Numbered from the stretch's first letter, positions 43,663 through 55,742 are shown. The stretch is 64,000 bases of DNA from Globisporangium splendens (GCA_006386115.1 VFIW01000069.1:186001-250000), one strand, 5' to 3'. Notes: a model not told the origin generated them from the letters alone. Translations and numbers: made by a program.

Positions 43663-46402
43663 TTAACGCATCATAAAGTTAATCGCTCCCTGCTTGCGGA
43701 GACGCGCCAGTACAGGATTCTCCTCGACTTCGGGTGCAGGTTGGTGAGCAGCCTCGAGTTCCAATTTGACGCTCGAACGACGGTGTCTGTAATCTACAGG
43801 AGCGTTGCTGTCGTCATCGCCACCGTACTCCGCAGAATAATGATCCTCCAGTGCGGTGTCCGCATTCGGCAATCGGTTTTGCGAAGAATGGCTCCATCGA
43901 TGGCCACCTGCAAGCGACGACTTTCTTTCCAGGGAAGGGAGCACACGAACCGCAGTGGGTTCTGGTATTTGGTTCCCGTTGTTGTTGTTGTCGTCTGAGT
44001 CATACGACATCGATGTCTCCTCCTGAATTGGGTCCGATGCCGGCTCGACGAAATAATTAAACGAAGCTCGATGCTGCAGCTTGCGACGAGGGTCCAAGAG
44101 TGGCTTTTTGTGAGCAGGTGGCTCCGCTCGGTCACTGCTTCCAATTGGGTCAGTGCTACCAATCGGGTCGTCTTGGTTATTAGAACTGGTGCTGAGGAAG
44201 GATGATCGACTCGGAATCTCGAGCATCGAGTTTCGGGACGGAAGCACCTGGTTTAAATCTCGGTCGTGAGCGTTCCAGTTCATGCCCGGCAAAACCTCAG
44301 ACTTTGGTCGCACTTTCTGAACAACGTGCTGTTCGTGAACAACCTCGTTTCGTTGTTGCTGGAACGCCACGCTTTCCGAAAACTGCTTGGACCGACGTCG
44401 ATTGCGTCGAATCGTTCGTCGCCAAATAGCAGATCGACCATCCATGAGCTCGTTTCGCTTGACATCATCGGGGAGCAGTCGTGCCATCATTGGAATGATT
44501 TGGCAGCACTCCTTTGCACCAAACGCGCCAAGAAGAAACGCACAGTACTCCGTCGCCGACATCTCGTCGCGACCAAAGTACTTGGTCTGATCCTGGAAAT
44601 CGCGCACGCGATCTTCGTCAAACGCAACAAGCTCGCGAACACGCTGGATGATCTGCTTGTGAAGCTTTTTCGCAGCCTTCGGGTCCGTCTCTGGCACGAT
44701 TTCAACGTACTCGGTGCCAACATCTTCGATATGCGCAGAAGAACCGTTTCTTGATAGCGGAGGAAGCACGTCGACGGCCCCAAGACTCGCACGGCGGCTC
44801 TAAAATACCCACATCAACGTTTTTCGTTAATGCATGAATCCCAACACACAATATTTAGCAAGCACTTTCGCTTCAGGCAACCACGAACCTCAAAATCGTA
44901 CGAAGAACTTGACCGTTCCATCGTTTGTGACGGTGGCCCATTGTAATTGCTGGATTGAGGAGGGGAATTTGGCTCGCTGCCGTCACTCACTGGTTCTGCC
45001 TGTACCAGTGCGACATATTGCTGTAGCTGTTCTTGTTGGATATCTGGTTGATTGTCGTTTTCTTCGTTATCAATCGATGCCTGCGTCGCCATGAGTATAG
45101 ATTAGGCTTGTTTCTCTTTCTTTATATCGAAACAATGCTGATGTGGACGAACCTTAATCACAAAGAACGAGTCAAAGCCCAAGAACCGCCTGGCTTTCTT
45201 CAGGAATGCCGTCTCTGAGTAGATGCCTGGGATCTCAAATACCTAACATAATCAACAGAGAGAATTTGGTTGTTAGTCTAATTGTTGCACGAATGACCCA
45301 AGTGAGTCTGCCATATCATTCTGCACCTTGTCGATGTAGACGGCGAGCTGCTGGTGCTTAAGATCTTGCTTCGATTTCTTGCGGAGGCCGCCAAAGAGCG
45401 AATCGCGCTTCCGCTCTCGTGGGAACTCGAGTCTCTTCATATGCGATCCGTACGTGATGCGGAGCTCACTAAAAAACAAAAAGAGACACACACACGCGCA
45501 TACACATCGTTAATAACTACTTCGTTTTCCTATGTGCGATGGGAAACACAACGCACTCATCAAATGCTTGGAGTTGGGCAAAAGTTTTCCATATTTTCCA
45601 CCGGATGCTTGGCTTCTCGATTGGACGAGCGGGCAGATTCAACTGACACGACAACTCAAATTCCTAAGAAAGCCACAGTTCATATTAAACAACAGCCAGC
45701 ACGGCAATTTCTTAGGTGAACAGCAAAGCTTCTTACCAGCTCATCGGTGACTTCGTCACGTAGACTCGCACTCAGTATAGCGGAATACCGCTGCGAATGG
45801 TCTTCGCTCGCGGGGATCGGCAGCTGCGTAAACTCGGTGATTGCAGCGTACACGCCGTAGAACCACGCGTCCGTCGTCGCCTTGTCGCGGTCTTGGAGCT
45901 TGAATTTCTATAACGGCAGGAAATAAACGGCATAGTTGCGTTAGTATTAACTGCAACGGGGAGCATGCATGGGTCTTCATATCTGCAATGACGTCGCTAG
46001 CTTCCTGCTGAACGCACCTTGCTGCTCTCGCCTTCGTGGATGATGAAGCCGTCGGGCAGTTGCTCCAACTTGGCGCCGCGGAGGTCGATGCGTCCAAGGA
46101 TATGCGTCATGTCCTGGTCGTCCTACACAAAAACCATCACATCCCTCAGTCAATTTCGCACATACATGAAAGAACCCTCCACATACACACACGATACACA
46201 CCTGGGCCGAGTACGCAAGCTGCAGTTGCTGCGGTTGGAGCACGACGAGCACTTTCTTGGCTTGCGTAAACAGCGGGTTGCCTTGTGCGTCGTACAAGTT
46301 CGTCGTGGCGCCCGCGACCGGGTGCTGCAGGCGCGCGAGCAGCAGCAGCCCCTGCATCTGCTTCATCTTGCGCCGTTTCTTCTTCAACATCGTCGCCGTC
46401 AT
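43663..46402 (-). CDS. PH-domain protein with Ser-rich C-terminus, seven phase-0 exons
   Basis: Exons are 46402-46202, 46122-46018, 45907-45737, 45464-45291, 45242-45153, 45080-44889 and 44799-43663, giving 689 residues. Every exon is a multiple of three, so all introns are phase 0. The N-terminal part reads as a PH domain: LYDAQGNPLFTQAKKVLVV, IDLRGAKLEQLPDGFIIH, then TDAWFYGVYAAITEF as the closing helix. A middle region has a basic stretch (GGLRKKSKQDLKHQQ). A helical segment in the last exon (QIIQRVRELVAFDEDRVRDF to LLPDDVKRNELM) recalls the C-terminal helical module of ZNF598/Hel2-like proteins; this is weak inference. The rest is disordered and Ser/Asn-rich. Confidence 0.75.
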
Positions 46403-47185
46403 CGTGGTCTATCGTCGGATGCGAAACGAAGGGAATGGATGAAGGGGGAGCCGCGCGGGTGTAAAATATCTATCCCGCTGGGGAAATTCAATGGCGATGC
46501 GTCCCACCGTCCGTCCTTCCTTCTCCAGTGCTGTGCTTCCTATTGGAAACAGGGCGGTTCGATTTTTCCTCTGCTGCTCTGCTCTCTTTCCTCTCCCCTC
46601 TCCTCTTCCCTCACAGATGCTGTGCTGCAGACAAACAAAAAAGCGCGTGCCGACATGGAAGCACTACTGAAAAGAGTGAAACCTCTCTTCGGATTTGAAG
46701 CGAGATTCACTTTTCAAATTTATAAATGGGTCGCTGTCTTCGACTGCAATTTCTCGACAATCAGGATGTGAAGCAATGAATCTCTCTTTGAATTATCGCG
46801 ACTTGTCAGAGCAAGGTTCACTCTTTAAACTAATAATGTTTACAAGTAGGCGTTCCAATCTATATTTTTCATGGGTTATATGTGCAGGAAGCAAATGGAA
46901 ACAGGTTTGTCCCATTTGTGACACTCTCATGCGTTTCGTCCCCTTCCCTAACAAATACTAGCCGTTCCCATCTCTTTCCACAGGGTCAAGTGTTGCACAC
47001 ACTCTTTCCAGTTTATGTACACAACAAGCGCCCACATAACAACCAACCTCCCTCCCTTCGCTGCCTGTCCTAACTAACAAACAGTCCGTCCTATTGACGA
47101 GGGTGCAATCATCATATAGAAATACTTCCGGAGCAGCAGGAGTTCAGCAGAGAGAGAGAGAGCGCGCGCGCGGAGAGCAGTGAGC
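46403..47185. promoter_or_regulatory. Divergent intergenic region between PH-protein and PI4-kinase genes
   Basis: 783 bp between two divergent starts. It contains C/T-rich stretches (46560-46615) and, just before the kinase start, a GAGAGAGAGAGAG plus GCGCGCGCG run (about 47150-47172). These suit a TATA-less promoter, but nothing can be assigned firmly. Confidence 0.4.
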
Positions 47186-50100
47186 ATGACGCTGGCCAGC
47201 GCTATTGAGGCTCTGCACGCCGACGGCGCAGGCGACAGCATGGGCGCAGTGGAGAACGAACGCGGCGGCGACTCGGCAGGCGTGGTGGTGATGGAGGCGG
47301 GAGGAGCCGCGCACGCCGACTACGACGTGGACACGATAGACGTTGATAATGAGGCAGACAGCGACGAGGTGAGCGGTGTGGATGCGGGGAAGAGCGACAC
47401 AGCGGCGTCTGAGGAGTCGTCACCCTCGACGAGTCAGGATCAGGGCGACGACCGCAACTCGTCGTCACATTTGTCGCAGCAGCGATCGTCAGAGCCTGGA
47501 GGATCGACTACAACGACAACGAATACGACGACAAGCGATAGCGGGAATCCGCTGTGTGCGGAGCAGGACGGATTCGGGATGAAAGGGCACCTGAGCATGC
47601 GCGACGAGGGACTCACGTACCACCGCATGAAGCGCTTCTACTGCCGCTGTGTCGGGCTCAACTTTTGCCGCTTCTCGACGCGGGAAGCAGCGAGCACGCT
47701 CATCAATGCTGCGTTCAGCGCCGAGATCCACAAAGTCGAGAGCTGGGACGGCAAAGGGCTGTGGCACACGTACCGCAACTCGTTCAAGCTCTACTTCACG
47801 AACGGTGCCGTGTTCAACATCGACGCGGATTCGGAGGACGACAAGAAGAAGTGGCTCGCGTACATCCAAACAGCGTTGGAAGGTGCAGAAGAATCGATCG
47901 CCAAGTGGAAGACGCAGACGGAAACGTACCCGAACATCCTGTTGCTCTCGCTGGGCGGTCTCGGGCTTGCTGACAAGAAACACGCACCTCCAAAGTTCAA
48001 GAACCAACCGACGTGTTGCCATCCGAAGTGCAATCTGCGCTTTGATAGCGCCAAGCGACAGCACCATTGCCGCAATTGCGGTGGCTCCGTGTGCTCGGAC
48101 CACAGTCTCCGCTCGGCAACGCTGCGCCACTACTCCATCAACAATAGCGTTCGGCTTTGCACGGGCTGCTACCGCGTGCAGCGGTTCATGGTGTGGCTCA
48201 GTATGATTTTGCAGCGACTGAGCATTGCGCAGGTTGAGGGAGTGAAGAAACCTGTGCTGTCGAAAGCAGATGAAGAAGAAGTCGAGGCGCTACAGACCCT
48301 GCTCAGTGACCCCGCGTTCGGCATCTCGGACATCATCCAAGTGCTTCACCTGCACCGCCACGGATGTGACGAAGCATACGCGCTCGCGGTCAACAAGCTC
48401 CTGGAACTCTCGACGACGAATTTGCCAGATTTCGAGTTTTTCCTGCCCGAGTTCTTCCAGCTCTGGCTCACGGTGGATTGGGCGCGCAACAACATCAAGG
48501 CCGCGCTGCTGTTCCGCGTCGTGTGTTACGCCGCGCAGCTTCACATTCGGTTCGCGACATCTCTGTATTGGCTCGCGCGCGCTGCTGTAGATGACAGTTG
48601 TGGCTGGGGATTCGGGCAGTCCGAGCTGCTCATCCCAGAGTACCTGTTTCGTAAATTCAGCTTGTGCAAGCTGCTCATGATCAATTTGGAGATGCAGATT
48701 TCTCAGAATGACTGGAGCTTTGCAGTGGACCGCGATATCCCAGCCCCAGAGTTGCAGGCTCAGATGATTGCGTGCCAATTTGAGTGTCTGCGTGTGCTCA
48801 CACGCTCGACAATGAACAATGTCATCTCGCCGCTGGGTGAACTCTGTGATGCGATCAGCGCGTGTGCAATCCCTGAAGAGTACTTGCTCGCCAGTAAGGC
48901 ATTCATCCAAAGCCGTGCAGCCTCTGACGGTCAAGAATGGCGGGTGTTCAATACTCAGATCAAATTTGTCGAAGAACTCTGCGATATGACGGAACGGCTG
49001 CGTCACTGTGCTCCCGAGCAGCGCAAGGAGGCGCTCAGACAGGAGCTTCAGCGAATTAAGTTGCCAGAGGAAGCATTTTGTCCACTCGGTTCGTGCGAAG
49101 ATGCGCTGCAGCGGTTCATCACCATCGCGCGGACAGAAGGAACCGTGTTCACGACCCGTGCGCGCGCGCCGACACTTATTTTCTTTGAGGTTGAGATGCT
49201 CACGTACCTTGCAGCTAGTAATCCGTGGTTGCAACGCGCGCGATCGCTGACGGCAAATTCGTATGGTGGAGGTCTCCAGGACAACTCTGGCAGTCGATTC
49301 GAGGCTTTGCCAGTCGGCAGCACTGGTGCTCGAAGTGCCTCCAATTCGTCTCTCAAGGAATCGAAGAACGCCATTGAAATGGCAACGAGTAGCGACATCG
49401 CGCAAGCGTTGGAACTCAATACGCTTAGTGAAAACGGAGGCACGCTTTCCTCCCAGGTTGCGTCGAAGGCCGACGAAGATCAGCAACAGGCAGCGACCAA
49501 GTTGAATGGCAGTCGCACGACTAATGAGGAGGAGCTGGACGCAGAGGAGCGAGAAGAGGCTCGTGACCGCGTCCCATCAAACCCTGTTCCTGTACTTGCC
49601 GCTGTCGGTAACAATAAGCCAGGCAAGAAGACTAAACGCGGCCGCTCAGGTTCCTTAGTCACGACAACGACCAAGTCCCTTGATTCCATCATCGCGGCGT
49701 GTTCTGACACGCTAAACGGTCGGCGAAAGCGGTCGGTGAGTGAGGGCGAAGCTTTTGACACGTGTAATGGATACGCGCAGCGAAAGTCCAGTCCGCTGTT
49801 CAACGAGGTTGAGAAATTCACGAAGGACCAACTGATCCGCATGGCACAGAACTTAGAGATTGATATGTTAGCGGTATACCCCACGTCTGAGGGCGTGTTC
49901 TCCGGTAAAGATGTGGTGTCGTGGATGACGCAGAACGAGATCGTGTTCGACGAGACCCATGCAATGTGGCTCGGAGGTGAGCTCATCGACTCGGGAGCAA
50001 TTGAAACAGCGACACCAGAACCGAATGCGGCCGATGCTCCTCCTTCAAGGAAGTTTAGCGCGAGTAAGGACGCAACTTACCGACTCCGCAGCGAGTCGAC

Positions 50101-51582
50101 AACGATCCTTGCATTGAGAAAGCGCAAGAGTACTGGTGCTGCCAATAAAACAGGGACATTGTCCGTGCCATCAGAGCTGTCGACTCCAGCTTCTCCATCT
50201 CTTGACGCGCACGAGTCAATATCAGAAGAGAACGTGAGTCCAGAGGCGCATACTGGCGCGAGCCACTCCGATGCCCATAGCGTTTCATTTTTGTCGTCGC
50301 CGAGTCGCTCAAGCAGCGATCAACGCGAGTCTTCATCAGGCTTCCAGGCGGACACCTCGAACACGTCTTCTACGGAAGACCGACGGTCCACTTCGCAGCG
50401 CGGATCCTTTTTCGAAAAGTTCAAGCCCGATGAAGCACTAAGCGCGCTCCACTCGGTCGAAGATGCGTTGCAGAAGCACGTGTTCCCTCATGACGACATC
50501 GACGACGTCGACAAACTGCGAGACGATCTCCTCATTCTGAAAGAGCAAATGGAGATCATCCACGAATTCGTCGTCGACAAACAGAAGCAGCGCCATAGTG
50601 CCGTAGAGAGCGCATTTGGGGAGAGCTTTGAAGAGAAGCGCGAGCGGTTGCGTCAGTCGTCGCGCCACTTGCAGTTGTCGCAGTCGAGCAACTGGGATTG
50701 CGTCGCGTTCATCGTCAAGTCGAACGACGATCTTCGCCAAGAGGTGCTGTGTTTGCAACTGATCCGTCAATTCCAGGACATTTTCCACAGTGCAGACCTG
50801 CCACTTCGATTGTTACCGTACGGCATCATCGCAACGTCTGCCTCGACGGGCATGATCGAGTACGTGAAGAACGCGACGTCGCTCGACGGACTGAAGAAAC
50901 GACGCGGGTACACGACGCTCGCCAATCATTTCCTGAAAACGTATGGCGATGTCGACTCAGCGCCGTACAAGACTGCGATGACCAACTTTGTGCGCAGTAT
51001 GGCTGCGTATTCGCTGGCATGTTATTTTTTGCAGATCAAGGACCGCCACAACGGCAACATCATGATCGACAGCGATGGCCATGTCGTGCACATCGACTAC
51101 GGGTTCATCCTCGGCATCGCACCAGGTGGTCGATTCAGTCTCGAGACTGCGCCATTTAAACTCACCGCCGAGATGGTCGAAGCCATGGGCGGTACCCAAT
51201 CCGAGTACTTCAAAGCGTACGTGATCTTCCTCATCCAAGGTTTCCTCGCTCTTCAGGTGGGTTGCTTATTCCGCATTTTTATACCAACATTATTTGATGA
51301 GCGGTTAGACTCACGGTTCTCGATGTCTTGTATTGACCACAGCAACACGCAGACACGGTGCTGATGATGATCGCGATCATGGCGCAGGAGTCGTCGTGTC
51401 CGTGCTTCCTCTCGCAAAACCCGCGCGACATCTTGAGCTCGACGAAGCGGTTGTTCCAGCTCCAAATGAACCAGAGTCAGGTCATCAAGCACGTCCTCCA
51501 ACTCGTGCGCCGGAGCCACAACAGCTACCGCACGCGGCAGTACGACGTATTCCAACGCATGACAAACGGCATCGTCCCTTAG
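47186..51582 (+). CDS. PH-FYVE-DEP phosphatidylinositol 4-kinase (type III-like)
   Basis: Two exons: 47186-51256 and 51343-51582 (86-bp intron), giving 1,436 residues. In order: acidic low-complexity leader; PH domain (about 135-235); FYVE finger (about 275-335), with CCHPKCNLRFD, the basic RQHHCRNCGG motif and a final CTGCY; a helical region similar to PIK accessory repeats; Ser-rich linker; DEP domain (about 878-945; FSGKDVVSWM); and a kinase domain from about 1168. The kinase shows IVKSNDDLRQE, catalytic loop DRHNGNI (about 1286) and metal-binding HIDYGFILG. The layout CLQLIRQFQDIF and the C-terminal tail fit PI4-kinase beta-like enzymes. It should make PI4P on PI3P- or PIP-marked membranes. 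No frame damage. Confidence 0.92.
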
Positions 51583-51788
51583 AAGGCGGACGGCAGCAGC
51601 GTTTGCTTTTCTGTTTGTTTCTGTCTTTCGTCAGCTCCTGGGGGATTATTCACAATTTTGCTGTAATAACAAGGAAAAAATCGAATGCAAAACACCACGG
51701 AGAACACACTCACAACTTTGCCCCTGGCTGCCTGTACTTCAGTCTCGCTGCGCTATTCTATCCGTTGTAGTTGGTGTCTTGTACAAAG

Positions 51789-52245
51789 TTACTTCGCTTT
51801 TGGAGGACGGCCACGCGCTTTCGGTTTGCTGTCATTTTGTGTTTCCGCGGTCGCTGCTGTAGAGGCAAACGGGTTCTTGGACGATTTCTTCAGCTTCGGA
51901 ACGGGGATGCTGCCCAGCGAGAACCGATTCTTGGAGAGCGACGAGAGAAGCACGCTATTCGACTCGTGCGACGTGCCTGCGCCATCAATAAGCACAAAAT
52001 TGGACCACAAAGTTAGCTCAGCCTCAACCAGCCAAATACCTGAGAAGAAGACGAACCTGACTGCGAGAGCAAAAAATCCGGGGACATGTCCGTAATTGTC
52101 TCCTGGGAGCTCGCGTCCACAACACCGTCGGCAGACAGCTTCAGTTTCGCAGCGCTCTTCTTGACAGCCGTCCGAGGTTTCTTCACTGCCACGGTCGGTG
52201 GCGTCTTAGGCGTCGCCACCGCTGGAGAAGACTCCGTTACCGAGT
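51789..52245 (-). CDS. Basic Lys/Pro-rich fragment ending in an AT-hook-like motif
   Basis: Two exons: 52245-52057 (VTESSPAVATPKTPPTV, then KKPRTAVKKSAAKL) and 51976-51789, ending in KARGRPPKAK, which contains the GRP core of an AT-hook. The acceptor before 52245 (CCAATAG) implies an upstream exon. The gene at 52363-54306 is the natural partner in composition, with a donor at 52369 (GTATTG), but the phases differ by one base. So this is either the 3' end of that gene separated by an indel, or a separate small gene lacking its start. Confidence 0.5.
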
Positions 52246-52362
52246 CTATTGGACCACACAAAAACAGCAAAGCAAACAACGCCAATGCGAACAGAAAGCC
52301 ATTAGTCTACGTGCATGCGGATTACTAGTAACCCCGTTCTTTTGTTACAACGCTCTCGCTAT

Positions 52363-54306
52363 TCAATACTTGCCCGTGAGGTCGGCGAGCAGGCTCTGAG
52401 AGTAATCGAGCTCTTCATCCTCCGACGATTCGCTGTCCGACGTGTCGGCCTTCGTGACGACAGGCGCTTCCTTCGTCTTCTTTGGCGATCCCTTCTTAGC
52501 AGGTGCCGATTTGGCCACTGGGGATTTCTTCACCACCGCAGGTTGCGAATCCTCGAAATCGGAATCGTCCATGGGTTCGCTGACAGTAGCCACTGGCTTA
52601 ACTACTTCGACTGGCTTCGTGGTCACAGGTGCTGGCTTGGCCGTGGCAGCAGGCTTTGCAACCGGCGATACGGCTCCCAGCTTCTTCTTCTTCTCCGCCT
52701 CGATCCGCTCTCGTGCCGCAGCTAAAGTTTCCTTAAACGTTCGATGAACCACGGGTTTGGCTTCGGCAGTCTTAGACTCGGCAGCTACAGGTGTCGCTGG
52801 AGCGTCTTCTTTGGCAGCGACAGCAGGCTTTGGACGGCGTACAAGCTTCTTTGGCGCTGGCGCTTCAGCTTCGGTGGCATCGTCCGTCGATTCGGTGTCC
52901 GCAACAGGAGCTGGAGCTGGCTCGCCAGTCTTCTTTGGCTTGGTTTTCTTCACCTCAGCCTTTTCACCAGCAGCCTTTGCGGAGGCATCTTTCTTCAACT
53001 GTGTAGCAGTGACCTTCGCCGCCGGCTTCTCGGCTCGTTCCTTCGCAGGCGTGTCAACCTTGGCACGCTTTGCCGGAGGAGCTACAGATTCCATACTTTC
53101 GGCAGCAGCGTTCTTCTTCTTACGACCAGGCTTGGAGGCAGCGGATGGGGCTTCCTCAGGGCTCTCGGCAGCCCCGACTGGTTCGTCTTTCTGCTTCACA
53201 GTCTTCGCTGGCTTTACAGCAGCTTCCTTTTTCGCCTGCGCAGCTTTCGCAGTAACCTTTGGAGAGGATTTGGTCGCAGGAGTCTCCTTCTCAGCAGCTG
53301 GAGAGGCTTTCGTGACCTTGGCTTTCTTGGCAGGAGGCGGTGTCGCCAGTGTGGTGGCTTCTTCGTCAACAGGCGCGGACTCATCAACCGACTTACGCGC
53401 ACGGGACTTTTTCGGTTGCGCAGCAGGAGTTTTTGCTTGTGGCTCGTCGTTCTCGGCTTCTTCACTCGCTAGAGCTCCACTGTCACTGGCTTCCTCAACA
53501 GCAGGAACTGGTTCTGGTTCCGCATCCTTGGCTTTCGACTTCTTCTTGGGCTCGGCTGCAATCGGTGCAGGAGCTGATTCTGCTGCTTTCGCCTTCTTCA
53601 ATGTCTTTGGCGCCGCAGCGACAGCAGCTGGAGCTTCAGTTTCTTCAGCTGCAGCCTTCGTCTTCTTCTTTTTCTGTTGAATAGCAGCAGGTTCCGCCGC
53701 AGGCTTCTCCCCTTGACCCGCAGGCTTCGCCTTGCTCTTGTTGTTGCTTTGCGAGGCGGCAGGCTTGGATTCCGTCGCCTTGGCGTCTGAGGCTGCCTTC
53801 CATTGTGCCTTATCGTTTTGCTGCGACTGACTGTTGTTGTTCTTGTCCGCCTTCTTGTTCACATTGTCATTCGCCGTGTGCGACGCCGCCTGCTTCTGCT
53901 TCTGGTTGTTGCTATTGTTGTTCTGTTGCTGGTGCGTCGGGGACTTGCTGCCGGCGTCCGTCACGATGTAGATCTGCTCCATGTTCTCAAACACCTTGCC
54001 GACCTGCACGTTCTTGGCGAGCTCGACAAAGCAGTGGCGTGGCTGCTTCTGGTTCTGGTTGTCGATTTGCTTGCGGCGGTTGAGCACCTTGTCGACCGTC
54101 ACGCACTTCTGGATGCGCGCGTCCGCGTGCAGTGTCGCCTTCTTCGGGAACACGCGCGCGTACTCCTCGCGGATGAACACCTCGAGGTCGCCGATCGTGC
54201 GCAGCGCGGGCGTCTGCACCATCATCACCTGGTCGTCCTGCGGCAGCATCGCCAGCAGCACCATCTCGCTGCCATCGCCCTCGCGCGCCACGAGCTCCGT
54301 CGACAT
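52363..54306 (-). CDS. Ala/Lys/Pro-rich, probably nuclear, low-complexity protein
   Basis: 647 residues from ATG 54306 (MSTELVAREG). The first 115 residues look like a compact domain (MVLLAMLPQDDQVMMVQ; VFIREEYARVFPKKATLH; ELAKNVQVGKVFENMEQIY). The rest is Asn/Gln-rich, then long Ala/Lys/Pro/Glu repeats with many basic clusters, ending in an acidic Ser patch (SDSESSEDEELDYSQ). The composition recalls nucleolar or chromatin-associated proteins. The stop at 52363 may be an intron edge (see the fragment at 51789-52245). The mirror-image long open frames on the plus strand are composition artefacts. Confidence 0.7.
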   Translation of the reverse strand: MSTELVAREGDGSEMVLLAMLPQDDQVMMVQTPALRTIGDLEVFIREEYARVFPKKATLHADARIQKCVTVDKVLNRRKQIDNQNQKQPRHCFVELAKNVQVGKVFENMEQIYIVTDAGSKSPTHQQQNNNSNNQKQKQAASHTANDNVNKKADKNNNSQSQQNDKAQWKAASDAKATESKPAASQSNNKSKAKPAGQGEKPAAEPAAIQQKKKKTKAAAEETEAPAAVAAAPKTLKKAKAAESAPAPIAAEPKKKSKAKDAEPEPVPAVEEASDSGALASEEAENDEPQAKTPAAQPKKSRARKSVDESAPVDEEATTLATPPPAKKAKVTKASPAAEKETPATKSSPKVTAKAAQAKKEAAVKPAKTVKQKDEPVGAAESPEEAPSAASKPGRKKKNAAAESMESVAPPAKRAKVDTPAKERAEKPAAKVTATQLKKDASAKAAGEKAEVKKTKPKKTGEPAPAPVADTESTDDATEAEAPAPKKLVRRPKPAVAAKEDAPATPVAAESKTAEAKPVVHRTFKETLAAARERIEAEKKKKLGAVSPVAKPAATAKPAPVTTKPVEVVKPVATVSEPMDDSDFEDSQPAVVKKSPVAKSAPAKKGSPKKTKEAPVVTKADTSDSESSEDEELDYSQSLLADLTGKY

Positions 54307-55247
54307 GTTCACGCACCGAGTTAGAAAGGGAGAGTGCGTGGCTCAAGATTGCTATTTTGTATTGCGCGTTTTGGAGTCGAGGGGCTGATTGAATGGCGCG
54401 GGAGGTTTGAATGGAAAAAGGCACCGGTTCTAGGAGAGAACAAAACAACTGCCAGCTGGTCATTGGCAGTTTGGACAAGACAGCAGAATAGAAATCGGTT
54501 TTAGTAGAGAGTTGCTATAAAACGACTGTTCGGTATCAGTGTTTTGTGTCTCGTTGCATTATTTGCTGTGCGGTTAGGAGCAGTGTATCCGTGCTCCACG
54601 GAAACTGGAGGGCAATCGGTTCTACTTTATACGCGTCAGCACGACGCACACGGCCAGGCAATCGAAATGAGTCCGAGCACCAGCAACAGCACGGCGCACT
54701 TCAGCACTTTCAACTACAGAAATTGTAATGGGGCTTCCTATTACATGGGTGCTTGGGTACAAAGAGTGTGGGTCATACCCACACGGGTTCCACCATTCTC
54801 TACAAACCCACCTGTTAACCCATCAACACTATATGTAGCCACTTTCATTTTTAGCCAATAAGAACATTCCATTAAAGTTTAATCTCATTGGATGATAGTC
54901 GTATTGGACACCCGAATATCTACCAACCGAAGACGCCGTAGGAACAACCCATCAGATTTGCATTTCAAACCTTAAGATTTCAATTCACTTCTCATTTTGC
55001 ACGTTATCGCGCAAAGCTCCCTTCCTTCTTTTGGATACAGCGTTACCGCTGTGCGCTTCCTCAACGCACGTGTACGCCGTGTAACGGGCATTCCCGTTGC
55101 ACCTGGTAGCACTTTGTGGTCCGTCCAACCACAGAGCAAGAACCGTCAGCAATGAATGCTGACGAAGAAACCATGTTGGGGGTCGATCCCGCGTCAACCG
55201 CGAGTCCGACAATCACGCGGGATGATTGTCTCCACTTGAGTGACCTC
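54307..55247. other. Intergenic region with possible degraded repeat
   Basis: No convincing gene. CTGTTCGGTATCAGTG at about 54529-54544 resembles CTGTTCGGTATCAATG at about 32702-32717. Further on, TTTTTAGCCAATAAGA (54847-54862) resembles TTTTTAGCCAATAAAA (32831-32846). The two places may share a degraded mobile or repeat sequence. Confidence 0.35.
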
Positions 55248-55253
55248 GAGTGG

Positions 55254-55319
55254 AGCCGGGTTCGAACCGGCGACCTTGAGGTTAACAGCCGCACGCTCTA
55301 CCAACTGAGCTATAGGAGA
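55254..55319 (-). pseudogene. tRNA-Asn(GTT), 3' end missing
   Basis: Minus-strand sequence TCTCCTA, D arm GCTCAGTTGGTAGAGC, anticodon loop CTGTTAA (anticodon GTT) and a T arm are intact. The 3' acceptor strand does not pair with the 5' strand, because homology to the complete copy at 55942-56014 stops right after the T arm. The DNA upstream of it in transcription order (higher coordinates) is a repeat shared with 63537-64000. Confidence 0.75.
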
Positions 55320-55742
55320 AGCATGCCCAACATACACGCACACACAAAACATCAAGCTAACAACACACACAACAACGCCACAACGCAACACACACACAAC
55401 ACACGGCCACGCACGCACCACCACGTCAGCACCCACAAACACACCTCTCACACACAAAACGACCCACAAGTACGCTCGAACGACCACAGCCAACGCGCCA
55501 AACGCAATCCTCCGCGCACACCACGGGTCCGGCAACTGCCCAAATGGACAAAACGCTCTTGACCCATCCACCGGACCACTCGCCACGTCGCGACGCGCCA
55601 GAGACCCCCGATTTCATTTGTCGACATCGCAAGTTACATTGCACCTTTCTTTTTTCTCGCGTCATTCGGCAGCTCGGCGGCTTGGTAGTTTGGAGGCAAA
55701 ACAACGCGTGCGCGTCCCAGAGTGGTCAGGCGAGCTCCAAGC
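55311..55742. repeat. tRNA-linked repeat unit, left copy
   Basis: From the tRNA-Asn 5' end onward, this stretch matches 63532-63986 closely. Both contain CA-rich repeats (55335-55460), the segment TACGCTCGAACGACCACAGC, and a final part GTGGTCAGGCGAGCTCCAAGCG. Small indels separate the copies. A GA-rich run (55858-55940) then leads to the next tRNA-Asn, so the layout is tRNA-Asn plus a spacer of about 620 bp, repeated in tandem. Confidence 0.8.

Noticed and set aside
52757..53680. Long plus-strand open frames (up to 307 codons)
   Set aside because: They mirror the Ala/Lys/Pro-rich minus-strand gene; its repetitive GCN/AAG codons keep other frames open.
55335..55460. CRISPR-like periodicity in the CA-rich repeats
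   Set aside because: Simple CACA-type low complexity without regular spacers, in a eukaryotic nuclear context.
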